A stretch of 64,000 nt of DNA from Phlegmacium glaucopus (taxonomy: Eukaryota; Basidiomycota; Agaricomycetes; Agaricales; Cortinariaceae). The DNA is taken from positions 895,275-959,274 of the forward strand of contig MU130154.1 of NCBI GenBank assembly GCA_015039465.1. The letters are read 5' to 3'. Positions 23,703-35,847 of this stretch are shown in pieces; position 1 is the first letter of the stretch, and every line of letters starts with the position of its first letter. The position numbers were made by a program, and so were the translations under genes. The notes below the pieces were generated by a model. It did no database searches, was not told the DNA's origin, and saw only the letters and a program-made list of their open reading frames with translations.

Positions 23703-24739
23703 TCAAGTATCCGAGTCAGTTTGCCAATCAGTCGACTCTGAATCTTCAAGTTGAATATTCTCCAAGTCCCTAGCGGCCACAGCAACCTCATTATGGGATT
23801 TGGCACGTTCCTATAATTTATTTTTTTAGCTAAAGACCATGTTTACTGATGGAGATGTCACTCACCACCACGATAATCACCCGTCTAAGGAATTCACCAG
23901 CAGCCGTTAAGTATGTGCTAGATTTCAGCACCCGTTCTGTTGGTGTATCGGTCTCCAGTATCTCCTGCGCCTCGCCCGTTTGATCCAATCTTTCAAGTTT
24001 AGGCTCAACGAATGATCTTGAAATGCAAGTGATCTAAACCTTTCTCACCTGTCCTTCCACTGTGATAAATCTTCAAACTGGGCTTCATCCAAGATCTCTT
24101 CGTTTCTAGCTATGTCTGACAGAGCTATATCGACCAAATCGTTTGCAAAGTCTAGCATCTCGTTTGAACGAACCATTGGATCTTCTGAGAATACTATCGG
24201 GTTCGGATCTACAAAAGATGGCTCATCCTCTGCGTCCTCCGAGTAATCGTTTTCGTCATCTGCAACTCATGTGTGAGAGCTAGCAACACAAGCAGGAAGA
24301 AAAAAATCCTTACCGTTCAATTCTGGGGTCGTGTCACTAGTCGTATGGCCCAAAATCGATAGACTCGAGTCTGTCATGTCCTTACCGCCAATACATGTCA
24401 GTAAAACCAGAGCCGAGATTGACGGGGCACGGCTTACATGCAACTCCAAATTTGAATAGCGTTCTTCTCCAATTTTCGTAGCTGATACGATCGGCGCTTC
24501 AGCTATAGGCGCCTGGACTCTATGGATAGGTGCAATACATCAATCTTGACCAACAATCTTTCTCAACAAGATACTCACTCACGCAAATTGGCCCCAAGGT
24601 TGTCCTTTTGTTGCTCGTCAGTAGGAAGGTCCTCGAAACCTGGGGTTGATGCACGGGTATTCACGCGAGTTCGGTCCAAATCTCCAATCTGATTGGGAAC
24701 GAAAACGTTTAGGATTCTCTTGGCGGTGGTACAAAGCAT
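23703..24739 (-). CDS. Acidic protein of unknown function
   Basis: A multi-exon gene not visible as one long frame. The start at 24739 reads MLCTTAKRILNVFVPNQIG. Exons join through GTGAGT, GTAAGG and GTGAGA donors into a protein of about 270 residues. It is rich in Asp/Glu/Ser (DENDYSEDAEDEPSF, FANDLVDIALSDIARNEEI, STDWQTDSDT at the end). A central hydrophobic run (ISALVLLTCIG) is present but too short to call a helix with certainty. No known domain was recognised. It lies tail-on to transporter copy B, outside the duplication. Confidence 0.6.
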
Positions 24740-25871
24740 ATCTCAACTGGAGATTATGCAGCTAGAAAACTGGAACTTCAGGAAACTTTATAGAACGGTG
24801 AAGCATTCCGTGCCCATTGTTTTCTCTTTATGTACCGCAAGTGGCGGTGTCACAGACTGCTTTGCATTGTCCTTCAATTTGATCTAACTTGTGTCAAAGT
24901 GGAAATCATTCCTTTGTTCATGACACGCTAGGAAGCACTAGCGAGATAGATCGCACCAGATACCGTAGATAAGTGTCAAGATAGCCTAATTAGAAGTCAT
25001 TAGTGAGGTTGTATGTACTACTGTGCATGTTTAAATGTTTACTTGCCATTCAAACTAACCCCAAACCAGACCGCTTACACAGAGACGCGTACTATTGGAA
25101 GAAGGACAAAGAACTTCCCCATTTGAGGTGTCTCAAGACCAGAGTCAAGGTCGTTGCCGGTTGACCTAGCGAGTTACTCCAGTTACTAGCCTGTCCGTTC
25201 AAACGAGTCCTATAAGAGAAGGCTCCTCAGATCAGTTGGTGTGAATGCGATACATTGATTGAGGAGAAGCAGTCTGAGGCTACACGGTTATGCAGTGCCA
25301 AGAACGTGGTTGCGAATCTTGTTACATAAATGTTGACATTCCAACTGTAAATCCAACCCAACCCCATGCAACGGCGCTACTGTCATTGTGGCTGTACCAT
25401 GTTGTAAACTATCAAATCTAATGAAATTTTTAAAAGCATGAGAAAACATATAGGTATACGTATACGTAGGGAAAGCACCCTAGGTTGAAAAAAAGATTGC
25501 GGGTGTGGGTGTTGGACTGTTGGTACAATTTCCAGATTCCGCCACCCCCTTGGTATAGCACGAGAAAAAGTCGTATTGAACCGATAATCAATTAATCATG
25601 AGTCGATCTCCTTTTCATATCGAGAAAAAGGTCGTTCGACGGAATGCAACGTCTCACCTTATATTAAGTTATAATGAACACAGAGAATTTGTCCGATGTC
25701 GACAAAATGCCTGCTGAACCCGCTTGGATATTCCCCCTCGACGAGAGGTAATTAATTCAAGCTGTGCGATATCCTTTATTGCTTGTGCAGTATGAAAAAA
25801 TCTTAGTCTGGATATAAAAGACGCCAATGACGAACTCTTAGACAGAACAACACTACTTACTTTGAAACAAG
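24740..25871. other. Intergenic region, no gene seen
   Basis: A 1.1-kb spacer between two divergently oriented genes, so it should hold both promoters. Frames are short and closed. I see no repeats beyond short AT-rich runs. Confidence 0.5.
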
Positions 25872-27298
25872 ATGTCCAAAGTCATATTCGTATGTTCCCT
25901 TGTTCATCTAATCCCTTCTCCTGGTCCTTGACTTCTTGTATGGAAACACAAAGGTCACTGGTGCATCCGGCTTCCTTGGGTCACACATAGTTTCTCAACT
26001 TTTGGAGAAAGGTTACCATGTAAAAGCGTGAATCTTGTTGTAAAACTACAATTATTCTCCCATTTTGCTTAACTTTCATCCCCAAACCATTTCATATAGT
26101 GCAGCACGCGGAAGAAAGGCTGAAGCATTACGAGTGTTACACGCAAAGAATTCTTCCATTGAAATCATCGAAATCGCAGATATAATCTATGATCAGTTCC
26201 GGGATGCGTTAGTGGGCGTTGACGCGGTTATCCACACTGCGTCGCCTCTTCCTGGCAGGACTGACCCACAAGACACGTTGAATGTACGCTCAGACTTTAA
26301 AAATGGACATCCCTTTGCAAATTACAAGCTTATTCTTTTTTTGGTAGACTGCCATCGAGGGTACATTGAACGTTTTACGGCAAGCAGAGAAAGCAGGTGT
26401 CAAGAAGTTTGTTGTTACTAGCTCAACAATTGCTGTTGTTGGAGATCCCACCGTGAAAGGCGTGGCTTTCAGGGCTGAACGTACGTTATTTTCCATGATT
26501 TGATTTGGGCTCAATAATGTATTTCCCTCTACAGATTGGAATCCAGTGACCAAGGAAATTGCTTTACACGGCGGTAGCAGCATTTCGACTTACGCAGCTG
26601 CGAAGACATTTGCAGAGCGCGCCGTGTGGGAGTGGGCGGAAGCTCATCCAGACGTCGATGTCACTACAAGTAAATCGATCACACTGGTCTTTCTTTAAAT
26701 TTAGCTTACCAAAAAACCCTATTTCTCATCGACAGTTGCCCCACCTTTTCTCTACGGTCCACGCCCACCTCAATTTATTCCACTTCCCAAGCCCGATTTT
26801 GAAAGCCTTTCCACTAGTCTCATGATATACAATCTACTCTTCCCTACTGGTATCTATCTGCCTCGTCCCAGTTATGTCGACTTCCGCGATGTTGCTCGAG
26901 CCCACGTCGGAGCTCTGGACAGCAAGCCCGAAAAGAACAGGAAACGCGTTGTCTTTTCTTCGCCTCATGGGCTTACGCTCGACCATGTTTTGGATATAAT
27001 TAAGAAAGGGCATCCAGAACTTGAGCATAGGCTTATAACGGGACCAGTACCAAAGTTTGAACACGATAGGTATGATCTTGATTTTGAGAGAATCAAGGAA
27101 GTTACGGGGTTAAGCAAGGAGGATTTTCATACATTGGAAGAGGTATGTTGTATAGGCCTGTTTTATAATTCATTTTATTGAGAGTCTAACTTTTTTTTCA
27201 CCTTTCAGACCATTTCAGATAATGTAAATGACCTGCTTGAATTGGAAGAGGAGTGGAAAAAGAACGGATATACTTTCACTGAAGTTCCCTCTATATAG
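25872..27298 (+). CDS. Extended SDR, NAD(P)-dependent reductase/epimerase-like
   Basis: Rossmann-fold reductase of the dihydroflavonol-reductase/Gre2-like group. Exon 1 (MSKVIF) splices into VTGASGFLGSHIVSQLLEKG, the nucleotide-binding TGxxGxxG motif. DAVIHTASPLP marks the beta-4 region, VVTSSTIAVVGDP contains the active-site serine zone, and STYAAAKTFAER gives the catalytic YxxxK. PSYVDFRDVARAHVGAL is the typical substrate-domain motif. About six exons, ending TFTEVPSI at 27298. Such enzymes reduce carbonyls of varied small molecules. The specific substrate is unknown. Length (about 350 residues) is normal and no defect is visible. Confidence 0.85.
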
Positions 27299-27350
27299 TC
27301 CCTATCGCTGACTAACTGTACATGTGTATCCGGCACGCGCAGCAATAATC

Positions 27351-27980
27351 CTACCTGATCCTTCGAGCCAACCACTTCGTGCCCTCTTCAGTACCTCCAG
27401 GCTCCTCCACGAAACCCTGACCCCCATAAAAATTTTGTGCCTGGAGGTTGGCATCGTTGACCTCCAATAACAGGATCTTTTGCTTTCTGTCGCTCCCTTC
27501 TCTATTCTGATCGTCCTGATCATTGTCAATGACAGCTTGCAAAGCGTGCTCAACCAACTGCCTGGCCACTCCTTTCTTTCTGAAGTCAGGATAAACCCAC
27601 ATCCCAGTCAACATATATATTTCTGCATCTTCTTTCTCTTGAGCCTCCACAATCTTCGGTGGGAAAGGTACGCCACGCAGCATTTCTGGTCCTAACAGCG
27701 AAAGTGTTCCTATCCATTTAGGTTCGTGTTCGTCATGATGAGAGCCATCTGAAGCGTCGGCTATCGTGGACGGTGCAGTTATGGCGAAGAAAGTCGTTCG
27801 TGATGGATGATTGACCCTTTTACGCCAGTGCTCAGGAGAGAATGCAGATTCACCTGCATGTGTCGATCCGAAAGCTTCTGGATTTGCTTTAAGTGCTGCT
27901 AGTCGGATACCGATATACTGAGTAATGTGGTCTTCCGAAACTGGTTTTGGGATTGGAAAAACGGTAGCGTTGTATGTCAT
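27351..27980 (-). CDS. GNAT-family N-acetyltransferase
   Basis: A single-exon 209-residue protein. MLTGMWVYPDFRKKGVARQLV contains the acetyl-CoA-binding motif A (R/Q-x-x-G-x-A/G as RKKGVA). ILLLEVNDANLQAQNFYGGQGF is motif B, with the conserved Asn and Tyr. The N-terminal part (IRLAALKANPEAFGSTHAGE) is typical of small-molecule or N-terminal acetyltransferases. The substrate is unknown. It converges on the reductase gene with only about 50 bp between the stop codons. Confidence 0.85.
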   Translation of the reverse strand: MTYNATVFPIPKPVSEDHITQYIGIRLAALKANPEAFGSTHAGESAFSPEHWRKRVNHPSRTTFFAITAPSTIADASDGSHHDEHEPKWIGTLSLLGPEMLRGVPFPPKIVEAQEKEDAEIYMLTGMWVYPDFRKKGVARQLVEHALQAVIDNDQDDQNREGSDRKQKILLLEVNDANLQAQNFYGGQGFVEEPGGTEEGTKWLARRIR

Positions 27981-28468
27981 TGAAGTCGATTGAAGTTGGA
28001 CTCGGGTACGTAGAGTTACTTGAGGAAGGATGGCGACTAATTACCTGATTTTTGAATAAAATCAAGATTATGACTCATGCTGGTCAATTTGATAGATTGA
28101 TTGATATGCCATTGACTCCATTCATGGGAAATGCTCGATTCTCCGCTAGGACAGTCACGGGCCTGAGAGTCCACATGGTTGTTCGTCTATTTGAAATCTT
28201 GCACTTATCACTTCGAGCAACTTTAGCTTTGAGACTTGAGAGCGATAACATCCATTTTGTTTCAGCAGCACTATCTAATAAGAGAAATAAGCAAGCTTCT
28301 CCCGAGTATGCTGCTGAAATTCAAGAGCAGACAACGCAACTCAGACGCTGGCGCAGGTAGGCGAGGGTTATCTACAGATAACCACGGGTAGCCACGAGTA
28401 ATCCCAGTTCAGTCTGATGTATGTCAAAACGCCATCACTCTGATGGATTGAGATATGTTGGGACCATT
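27981..28468. other. Intergenic region, no gene seen
   Basis: Spacer between GNAT and peptidyl-tRNA hydrolase genes, both on the minus strand. The open frame at 28052-28360 has no recognisable features. A small palindrome GGTTATCTACAGATAACC lies at about 28367-28384. Confidence 0.4.
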
Positions 28469-29134
28469 TTAACCAGCTTTGGTCGCTACCTTTTCGATTT
28501 CTTTGAGGATGAGATCTAGTCCTTCATCGGTCCAGTAGCTACGTTCGTGGGAGGAGAGCTTGCGCATAACATAAGTTGCTGCGTCAGACTCGTCGCGTCC
28601 AATACCAAGACGAAACCGGTAGAAGCCCATTTCTCCACCAAGAGCAGAAATGATACTTTTGACGCCGTTGTGTCCATTTGCAGACCCTCCTAGTTTGACA
28701 GAGAGTGTTTCGACTCTGTGAGAGAGAGAATCGGTAAGAATGATCATAGAACTTGGAGAATTGACAGATTGACGGTAAGCGGCAACGATTGAGGGTCCAG
28801 ATATGTTCATAAGAGATTCTGTTGAACGTTTCGCATCCAATTTTTTTAGAAAGAGGAGAGAATGTCATGCGTACTGGATTTAAAGAGGGTGAGAGCGATC
28901 GTCGTGTCCCCAACAAGTAGCTTTCCCTGACCGGAGTATCCAGATTTACCTGACGACATATGTATGCCCAGCCTTGATGCTAGTGCATCGATAACAAATT
29001 GGCCAATACTGTTCCAGAATGATGTTAGGTAGGAATAATTTTAATTTTTGGAATACAAACCTGTGTCTGGTGATAGGGTATGGGAGGTTGCCCAGTCCTG
29101 CAACGAAGAGATGTGGTATAGAGGAAAAGGTCAT
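28469..29134 (-). CDS. Peptidyl-tRNA hydrolase, Pth family
   Basis: Cleaves peptidyl-tRNAs released from stalled ribosomes. Exons join from ATG 29134: VAGLGNLPYPITRHSIGQFV carries the substrate-binding Asn and catalytic His. SLMNISGP follows with the MNxSG motif, IILTDSLSHR with the Asp that assists the His, and GGSANGHNGVKSI with the second conserved Asn. FYRFRLGIGRDE is the late family motif. All residues essential in the bacterial enzyme are present. The lack of an obvious presequence leaves open cytosolic or mitochondrial location. About 190 residues, the usual size. Confidence 0.9.
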
Positions 29135-29384
29135 TTTTCTAATTGGCGTTGTCAGAACGGATCATAAAGGCTGTGACATTACTGACATGATCCCTGTTAG
29201 AAGTAATGTGAAACCAAGAGCGTTGTGCAAGGATACATATATATAGAGAACGAAGAGCGCAGAGTCTCAGTACTCTGTGACAGTGCCTAGCCTCATCAAC
29301 AGGAGCTGTGACATTTGATTTTTGTCTTCCTTATTACTTAAACATAACTACCACACTCCTTACCCTATTCGCCCCTTTCCCTCA

Positions 29385-31534
29385 ATGTCCACAACTGCAG
29401 TGCCACCAGCTCCTTTGGCATTGGCAGATTCGACCCCTATCGTTGTGTCCCGAGGTGTCAAGACCAACCTGGGGTCTGACGTCCGTATACGTAGACAGAA
29501 ACGTAGATTTTCTGGCCCATCATCCACGGCCAGTATCCAGCCTTTGAAGATATGCAAGTCGTTATCTTATTCCCTCGAAGCGTTGGACCTATCTTCGGCC
29601 TCACCAATCCAGACGCTTGCCTCTCTTCGTTTTCTCGTTCTTTCTTACCTCGCAGATCTTGAAAGCCGTTTATCGGATCTTAAATCGCCGAGTTTTGAGG
29701 CATGGAACATTCACGACAAACTCACCGTAGACGAAGCAGCGCAATGGGCACGCACCGCTCTCGAGATGCTGGAGGGCATTCGGGCAGACGTCTGTTCTCA
29801 TTTGCCAGAGCTTCAATTTGCCGATCTTTCTTCCCTCGAGTCCTTCGTAAAAGCACACCTTCCAGACCTACCAGACGTTCCAAAATTTACAGAGATGCGG
29901 TCCCATCTTCCGGATATGCCTCACCTCCCAGATATGGCAGAAATGCGCTCACACTTGCCAGAAATGCCACAACTTCCTCATATGGACAACGTACGATCCC
30001 ACCTTTCCGACATGCGCCTCAAGCTTGACGACGTTCGCACACGATTTCACGAATTTGATTTTCAGAAACCACTCGGCTACATTCCTACGCTGTCAAACCA
30101 TTTAAAGAATCTCCACACCCATCTTTCCAGCATGGAGCTCCCCTCTGGACTACCCGTATCTTCTCTGACTTCAAGTACTGTACTTTCTGACCTCCTCGAT
30201 GCTCTTTTATCTTCCGAAATCGTCACCGATATCTTAAACTCGACGCCAGCTGTCGTCGAGGCTGATGCCTTGCTAGAACGGACAGCCTGCGAAGTAACAG
30301 ACGCAATCAAACGATCCTTTAATGGCGTCCGCCTTATAAACTATTCAGATTTACCTGCTCCCTGGAGAAGTAATCCCTTTGTTACCGACGGTTACAGGTG
30401 AAATATTTCATTGAATTCAATATCCCTTCTTCGTTTGTTGACCTCGTCACATAGATTTATACCCGTAGAAAGATGGCCTCTCATCGTCCTCTCTTTATTC
30501 GCATTTCATAATGAAACCCGTCAGTTTCCTCATTTCACCAAGACTTCCTTATTCTCACGTCTTCTTGACTTGGCTAGTAAACATTCATACACACCTACTT
30601 CCATTCCTACTTTGGGGAATAAACCTTATTCCCCTATCCAACAATACACCCATTTCTGACATACCCGAATTGTTATTCATGGCATTTGCTTTGCTCTGTC
30701 TCTTAAGTAGTACACTCTGGCATACAATGGCCGGCTGTGCTCACAAGGACAGCATGGAATTTTGTGCCAGGGTAGACTACGTTGGCATTGGATGGCGAGT
30801 GCATTTGTCCTTTCACTACTTTCGATATTAAAAATTGACGTATATCGTATTAGGCTAATAAGCGCTAGTATTGGTACTATCGTCTATTATGGATTTTCTT
30901 GTCACCCAAGCATCAGAAATGTTTTCCTGGGGCTTTCCTTTGCAACAGGATTGGCAGGCAATATTTTCCCATTCATGTCATGGTTCAATCTACCTGAATA
31001 TCGAGTGCGTATGAGGGAGGGACACTTAAATGTCTTAGCCATGGTTAACTGACCACTCTCCTTTTAGTTATATAGAATATACTTTTTCCTTACTCTCGCG
31101 TTCTCCGCGATCGGACCTATGATTGCTTTGTCCATCCTGCATTCGAGCAAAGAGATGTTCAGCTTTATCGGTATGCACCAATTCCCAATTGAATATTTTT
31201 GTTAATTACTCATCACGTAACAGCACCTGTCATTCCTTCGTTATTATCCTACGTCATTGGGCTCATATTTTATGTTACTCAATTCCCTGAATGCATTCTA
31301 TCAGCAAACGTTCGCCGAAGACTTGATAGTATCGGTGGTGGTAAGTGGTAAAAGCCTTTTTTTCTCCCTTTCGCCTTCGCACTTTCTTAAAACATTCACT
31401 TTAATCTGACTACAACCTTTAATCCAATAGGTTCTCACACTATCTGGCATTGCTTCATCGTCCTCGCTGTTAGTCAACACAAGACTGCCATTCAGGGCAT
31501 GAAGGAGGGTTTGCAATGTTTAATCCCTACCTAA
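29385..31534 (+). CDS. PAQR/hemolysin III family membrane protein with long N-terminal extension
   Basis: Seven-helix progestin/adipoQ receptor family protein, related to yeast Izh proteins linked to zinc and lipid homeostasis. The start at 29385 follows from the stop-free frame and the MSTTAVPP start. About 250 N-terminal residues are cytosolic-like, with a repeated SHLPDMPHLPDM pattern (29900-30020). The membrane part is spread over several exons: FHNETLNIHTHLLPFLLWG, ALLCLLSSTLWHTMAGCAH (first metal-ligand His), VDYVGIGWLIS, FMSWFNLPEYR. The final GGSHTIWHCFIVLAVSQHK holds the C-terminal His pair. It is intact by eye and ends LIPT at 31534. Confidence 0.88.
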
Positions 31535-31817
31535 GGATCCCTATAATGTTTTGCTTTAATTTATGGTTGCTTTCAGTGCTCTGCACGTTAGTGCGTTATT
31601 ATTTATTGATGTAGGACAACCGAAGAGATTTTTTTTTGAGAAATGGAATTCAACAGTACGGAGCAGATGACTAAGGCTTACGTAAATTTGACTAAGTCAC
31701 ACTCTCTCTTCATATACGTGACAAATGTACCACATTGTCACAATAGTCATAAATTGTGATATAACTGTGACATCACTTCAAATTTTGCTTTTTTGGGTTC
31801 AATAACTTAGGATACTC

Positions 31818-31940
31818 ATGTTGTATTTTTCTGTGTTTTAATTTTGCTTTTTGGACATGTAGAGGAGTGTATGGGACATGAATAGAGCCTCCAGGCTTTA
31901 TGCATGTTGTATTTTTCTGTGTTTTAAGTTTGCTTTTTTT
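31818..31940. repeat. Direct repeat pair, about 36 bp each
   Basis: ATGTTGTATTTTTCTGTG and the following TTTTAA(T/G)TTTGCTTTTT are present at 31818-31852 and again at 31904-31940, separated by 51 bp. A shorter version (TCTGTGTTTTGTATTG) occurs near 32196. This is probably internal structure of an old element. Confidence 0.75.
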
Positions 31941-33030
31941 ACTAAAAAAAAATGAAGAGACTGATGGGTGGATGGACAGAGGAGTGGATGGGAACAAGCA
32001 TACAACCTGTAACTTAGTTTTTTTTAATGAACAGCTATCACACCTGAGAGAATGATTAAATGGGAGGATGGTTACAATAAATATATGAGTGGGATAATAA
32101 TAAAAATGTGAGTGTGAAGATAAATTAAGACAGAGAGGTGGATGGAGATGGGAATATGGGTGGATGGATATGGAGGTAGGTGGTAAGATGAAGCTTCTGT
32201 GTTTTGTATTGAAATACTGTACCATTAAAAAAAGATGAGAAATTGAAGTAAATTAAAGAACAGTGGTAGTTAACTGCAGTGTCACCATAGGGTTGAAAGC
32301 AAACATTATTATTAGATGATTTCTGAAGGCTTCAGATGTACATTCCAACAGGAAACTCCTGTATGGCAATGTACTGATAGGTGTGATATTAGGCTATCTC
32401 ACAATGATTGACCTGTTTTTCTCTGGAAGAATAGAACCTTGGAGTCACTGTCCACATGACTATAAAAAAAACATGTAAAATCTGACTATGGGAGACTAAT
32501 AGCTATGTGTTTTTTGTCCTATTGTTGATCAATATGAAAACAACTGTAAATCTACCATGTCAAGGAACTTGAGTAGTATACCACCACAGTGGCATCATGG
32601 CTTTAAAAAATGTGAGAAAAAGAAGAAGCTGCATGGAAAGACAAAGACCAGGAGAGACACAGAAAGACATGAAATGAAAGTTGACATGTTGACAACTAAG
32701 AATGACCAGTGGGAATGACAACAAAAGTGGAAGATGTCACATGAAAGCTGATGTCACAGCCATTTTTTCTGTCACAACCATAAGTCTAAACTCAAACCAA
32801 CAAACATAAACATAAACATATTTGTCACATTGAGAGCTTTCATTTTAGCATTTCTCACATTTTTCCCAAATTTTTCATGGGGGTGGCCAATTTTTGGGGA
32901 TTTGTCAGCCCCAAATTTTCAATCTAAGGAAATGGGCACATAGAATGTTCATTAGGGTGCAATATACATGTTAGACTAGGCTCGTGACCAACCGCTTCTT
33001 TCAACTCCGCTAAGCTTCGTCAGAAGCGGC

Positions 33031-33965
33031 TGGGAGCAACGGACCACTTTTAAGGGAGTCACACATGTCACAAAGGACTTAGTGAAATTTTGGGTAATTC
33101 TAATGCATCCCAACATCGCTTTCATCTGAATCATCATTGTTCTCGTCATCCAACCCATCTAAGCTCACATATCATTTCCCTTGCTGAGATTCTGAAGTCT
33201 CGCTGTCAATCTGCCATAACAATACCATCTTTTACAAGGCCACTAATCTTCATCTGGCACTTGTATCCCTCTTGGCCCGCTGTTCTTGCTCTTGGACCTT
33301 CACTGCTGTTTTCACTGCTTCTTATTCTCGTCGTCTTGTTTCTCTTTCATGAACCTTGGCCTCCTCTTCACATTTCTGAGCTTCCAATGCAACATTGTTA
33401 CATGCTTAGTCTCTTCCACCAACTGCCTTGCCTCTTCTCTTGTCTTTTTACCTCTTCCCATTCCTTTGATGTTTGGTCTCATTGAATTGCTTCTCTATCA
33501 TCTCGAGTACAGCTGTCACCTGCTTCTCTTGCTATACACACACCCCATGCTAATGACACCAACTCTTACCACCCACCATTCCAATTTCACACAAAACCCA
33601 TGCTCGAACTTGATGTACTACCCTTCCCCTTACTACTCACCCTTTCCATTACTCATTTCCTTCCTTTGAATCACCAAACATTCCTTAATTCTGGTGGCAA
33701 CCTCACATGAATCCACCCAACCAACCTTTGTCATCTCATACAAAACCCCAATTTACCACTACCAGACCCATTCACCCCCTCAGTAGCAGCACTTGTAGTA
33801 TAGCATTGAACCATTGAATTGTATTTCATAAAATATACAAAAATTTTGTGGGATAAATAAAGGGAAACGAGCAAACGAGACACACAAGTGGCAACGCGAA
33901 CACGAAATTTGGCTAAGTCCCTGTCACACTTCGAGACTCCCTTAAAAGTGGTCCGTTGCTCCCAG
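33031..33965. mobile_element. Inverted-repeat element, about 0.9 kb, with decayed minus-strand coding
   Basis: The arms at 33031-33089 and 33905-33965 are inverted copies sharing GGGAGCAACGGACCACTTTT and AAGGGAGTC. Between them the minus strand reads a broken coiled-coil protein (VTAVLEMIEKQFNETKHQR, then stops, then ALEAQKCEEEAKVHEREKQ). The order of in-frame stops shows decay of a former gene. No flanking target duplication was established and the class is uncertain. Confidence 0.6.
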
Positions 33966-34117
33966 TCGTTATGTGGTGTCCCTTATTTTCGAAGTCCGAC
34001 AGGTGATGTTGTCCTTGTTGTGGTTGATGTTGCACCTATTTGGATGCTGACACCGCATAACGTACTGGTAGTTGGGGTTGCACAATCCTCAGTATGTGTG
34101 ACACCCGGTCACATGTG

Positions 34118-35316
34118 GTGACACAGTGTGACACAGCCAAATTCTTGAGACATCGCATTTGTGCTCTCCACACCTCTGAGATACAAAATAATTTGTGCTG
34201 TATTTAAGAATAAGAAGTAATTATACATGCCTAAGATATTCCTTACAGGAAAAACATTATATTTGACCCAAAAATGCGAAATGAATGTCAATTGCCTGCC
34301 AAATATGAGGCTCCAAAGAGATTGGACATTATCCCTTCAACCACAGCACCTATGAGCATGATTTGCAGAAGGATTTTGCTTAGAATTTAAATTCAAATCG
34401 ATCTACGAGTCCAAAATTTTAATTAGTCCCCCCTATGTCAAGATAGACCCTCAAAATGTGCACTTTAACATGATTAGGGGCCAGTAATTAAAATTTTAAA
34501 CTCGTAGAATTGAAGCCATATACAAGTAGATTATTTTATCTCTGCAAATATAATCCTAAATCCCATCTGTTGTGAAGATAATAGCCCAAGAAGGCACAGG
34601 TGGAAGCAAGAGATGCACTGGTGATTGTCATGGGTAAACTATAAAATTTTCCGGGTTTGGACCCATGGACATGTACATCTAAACATTCTCTACATTTTGC
34701 AATTTTATTTGTCCAGAATGGTGAAGAAATGAGTAATCTGTGGGCCCACCATGGTAGATCAATAATTGATGTGAGCAAGTTGAGTTGCCTAATTTGGACA
34801 TATTTGACGAAGCAGGGCCACCATGCAGGAGGTGTAGCCAGGTCATTTCTCAACAGATTTTGATAAAACAAATTGCAAAAAATTCAGAAAAAAAAGAGCT
34901 ACATGGCTCAAAGCAGAAAATTGTTGAAAATACACAAAATTCCTTGTGACAATTCCTAGAAGGATCTGAATATCCATACCCTTACCTTGTTCCTCATATC
35001 CTTCACTTAGGCCTCTTTGGCACTTGTAAGCTCATCCTTGATGAGGTTAGTAAGACTGGGGAGACATATTGCTGAGATGATGAGCAGGATTGGGAGGATG
35101 TGGATGATTGACATCAGAATGTATAAGATCTTGGTCATAATATTGCAATTTTCCCAGAATATTTCATTTATTTAGGGGTAATATTCAGGATTATTGTATT
35201 ATATACACTATACTATGTATACTTTGCAAAAAAAATGGAGGGAAACAGTCAATAACTCAAGGAACTGCAACTGTATCAGTAAATGTGACACCAATGGCTG
35301 TGTCACACAGTGTGAC
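34118..35316. mobile_element. Putative 1.2-kb non-autonomous element with 21-bp terminal inverted repeats
   Basis: GTGACACAGTGTGACACAGCC at 34118-34138 is matched at 19 of 21 positions by the reverse complement of 35296-35316. The interior has no coding capacity and contains the hairpin at 34398-34510. No target duplication was evident, so the ends are provisional. Confidence 0.5.
34398..34510. repeat. Inverted repeat (hairpin) with 23-bp arms
   Basis: CTACGAGTCCAAAATTTTAATTA on the left pairs with TAATTAAAATTTTAAACTCGTAG on the right, with two mismatches. The loop is about 60 nt. Confidence 0.75.
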
Positions 35317-35847
35317 TGGGTCAGGCTGTTACCGGGGATTGTTCACCTCCACTGGTAGCGAGTCTAATGTTAGACTATTATGTTTGTGGCAGCGTATCAA
35401 AATTGTCGTGTTTGTTTGATCCTATTGTGCTTACTAATCATTCCTAATCCGGAAGAGCTTTTCTGATGCTCGAAAATATTCTGTCAACAAGCCCTGAATC
35501 TGTGCTGGAGGTCGGCAAAGCGGAGCGGCGCCGTGCCGAAGGCACGGGTTCATGGCTTGTATTCTGTCAACAGCATGCCTTCCTATTGTTACAAGACCGT
35601 CCACAAGTGGACGATCCTGGTATGAGACTAAACGCAAAGTGACCATATGACAATGGACAAGACTTTCTGAAACGGCTGTGATTTGTCTGGTACTATTTTG
35701 TGATCAAGATGTTTTATTCAAGTTTAGCATTCAAGGATTCTACATGTCACCCGCAATCATCCTTTTTTTTGTCGTCGCTGGTAGTATGTACTGCGTCCTC
35801 AGTGCTTCTTGTTGACACATGCATGACGAGAAGGAAAAAAAAAGAAA

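Larger units (their letters stand above)
31535..35640. other. Gene-free island of degenerate repeats
   Basis: A 4.1-kb AT-rich stretch with no intact gene. It contains an 86-bp-spaced direct repeat (31818-31852 and 31904-31940), two inverted-repeat structures and a palindromic hairpin (listed separately). At 35520-35560 lies a GC-rich hairpin GCCGTGCCGAAGGCACGG. It ends where homology to the 3' flank of the transporter copies begins (about 35640). Confidence 0.7.

Noticed and set aside
33090..33669. Plus-strand open frames rich in Leu, Phe and Ser in the island
   Set aside because: The minus strand of the same region carries the better protein-like signal. These frames are antisense shadows.
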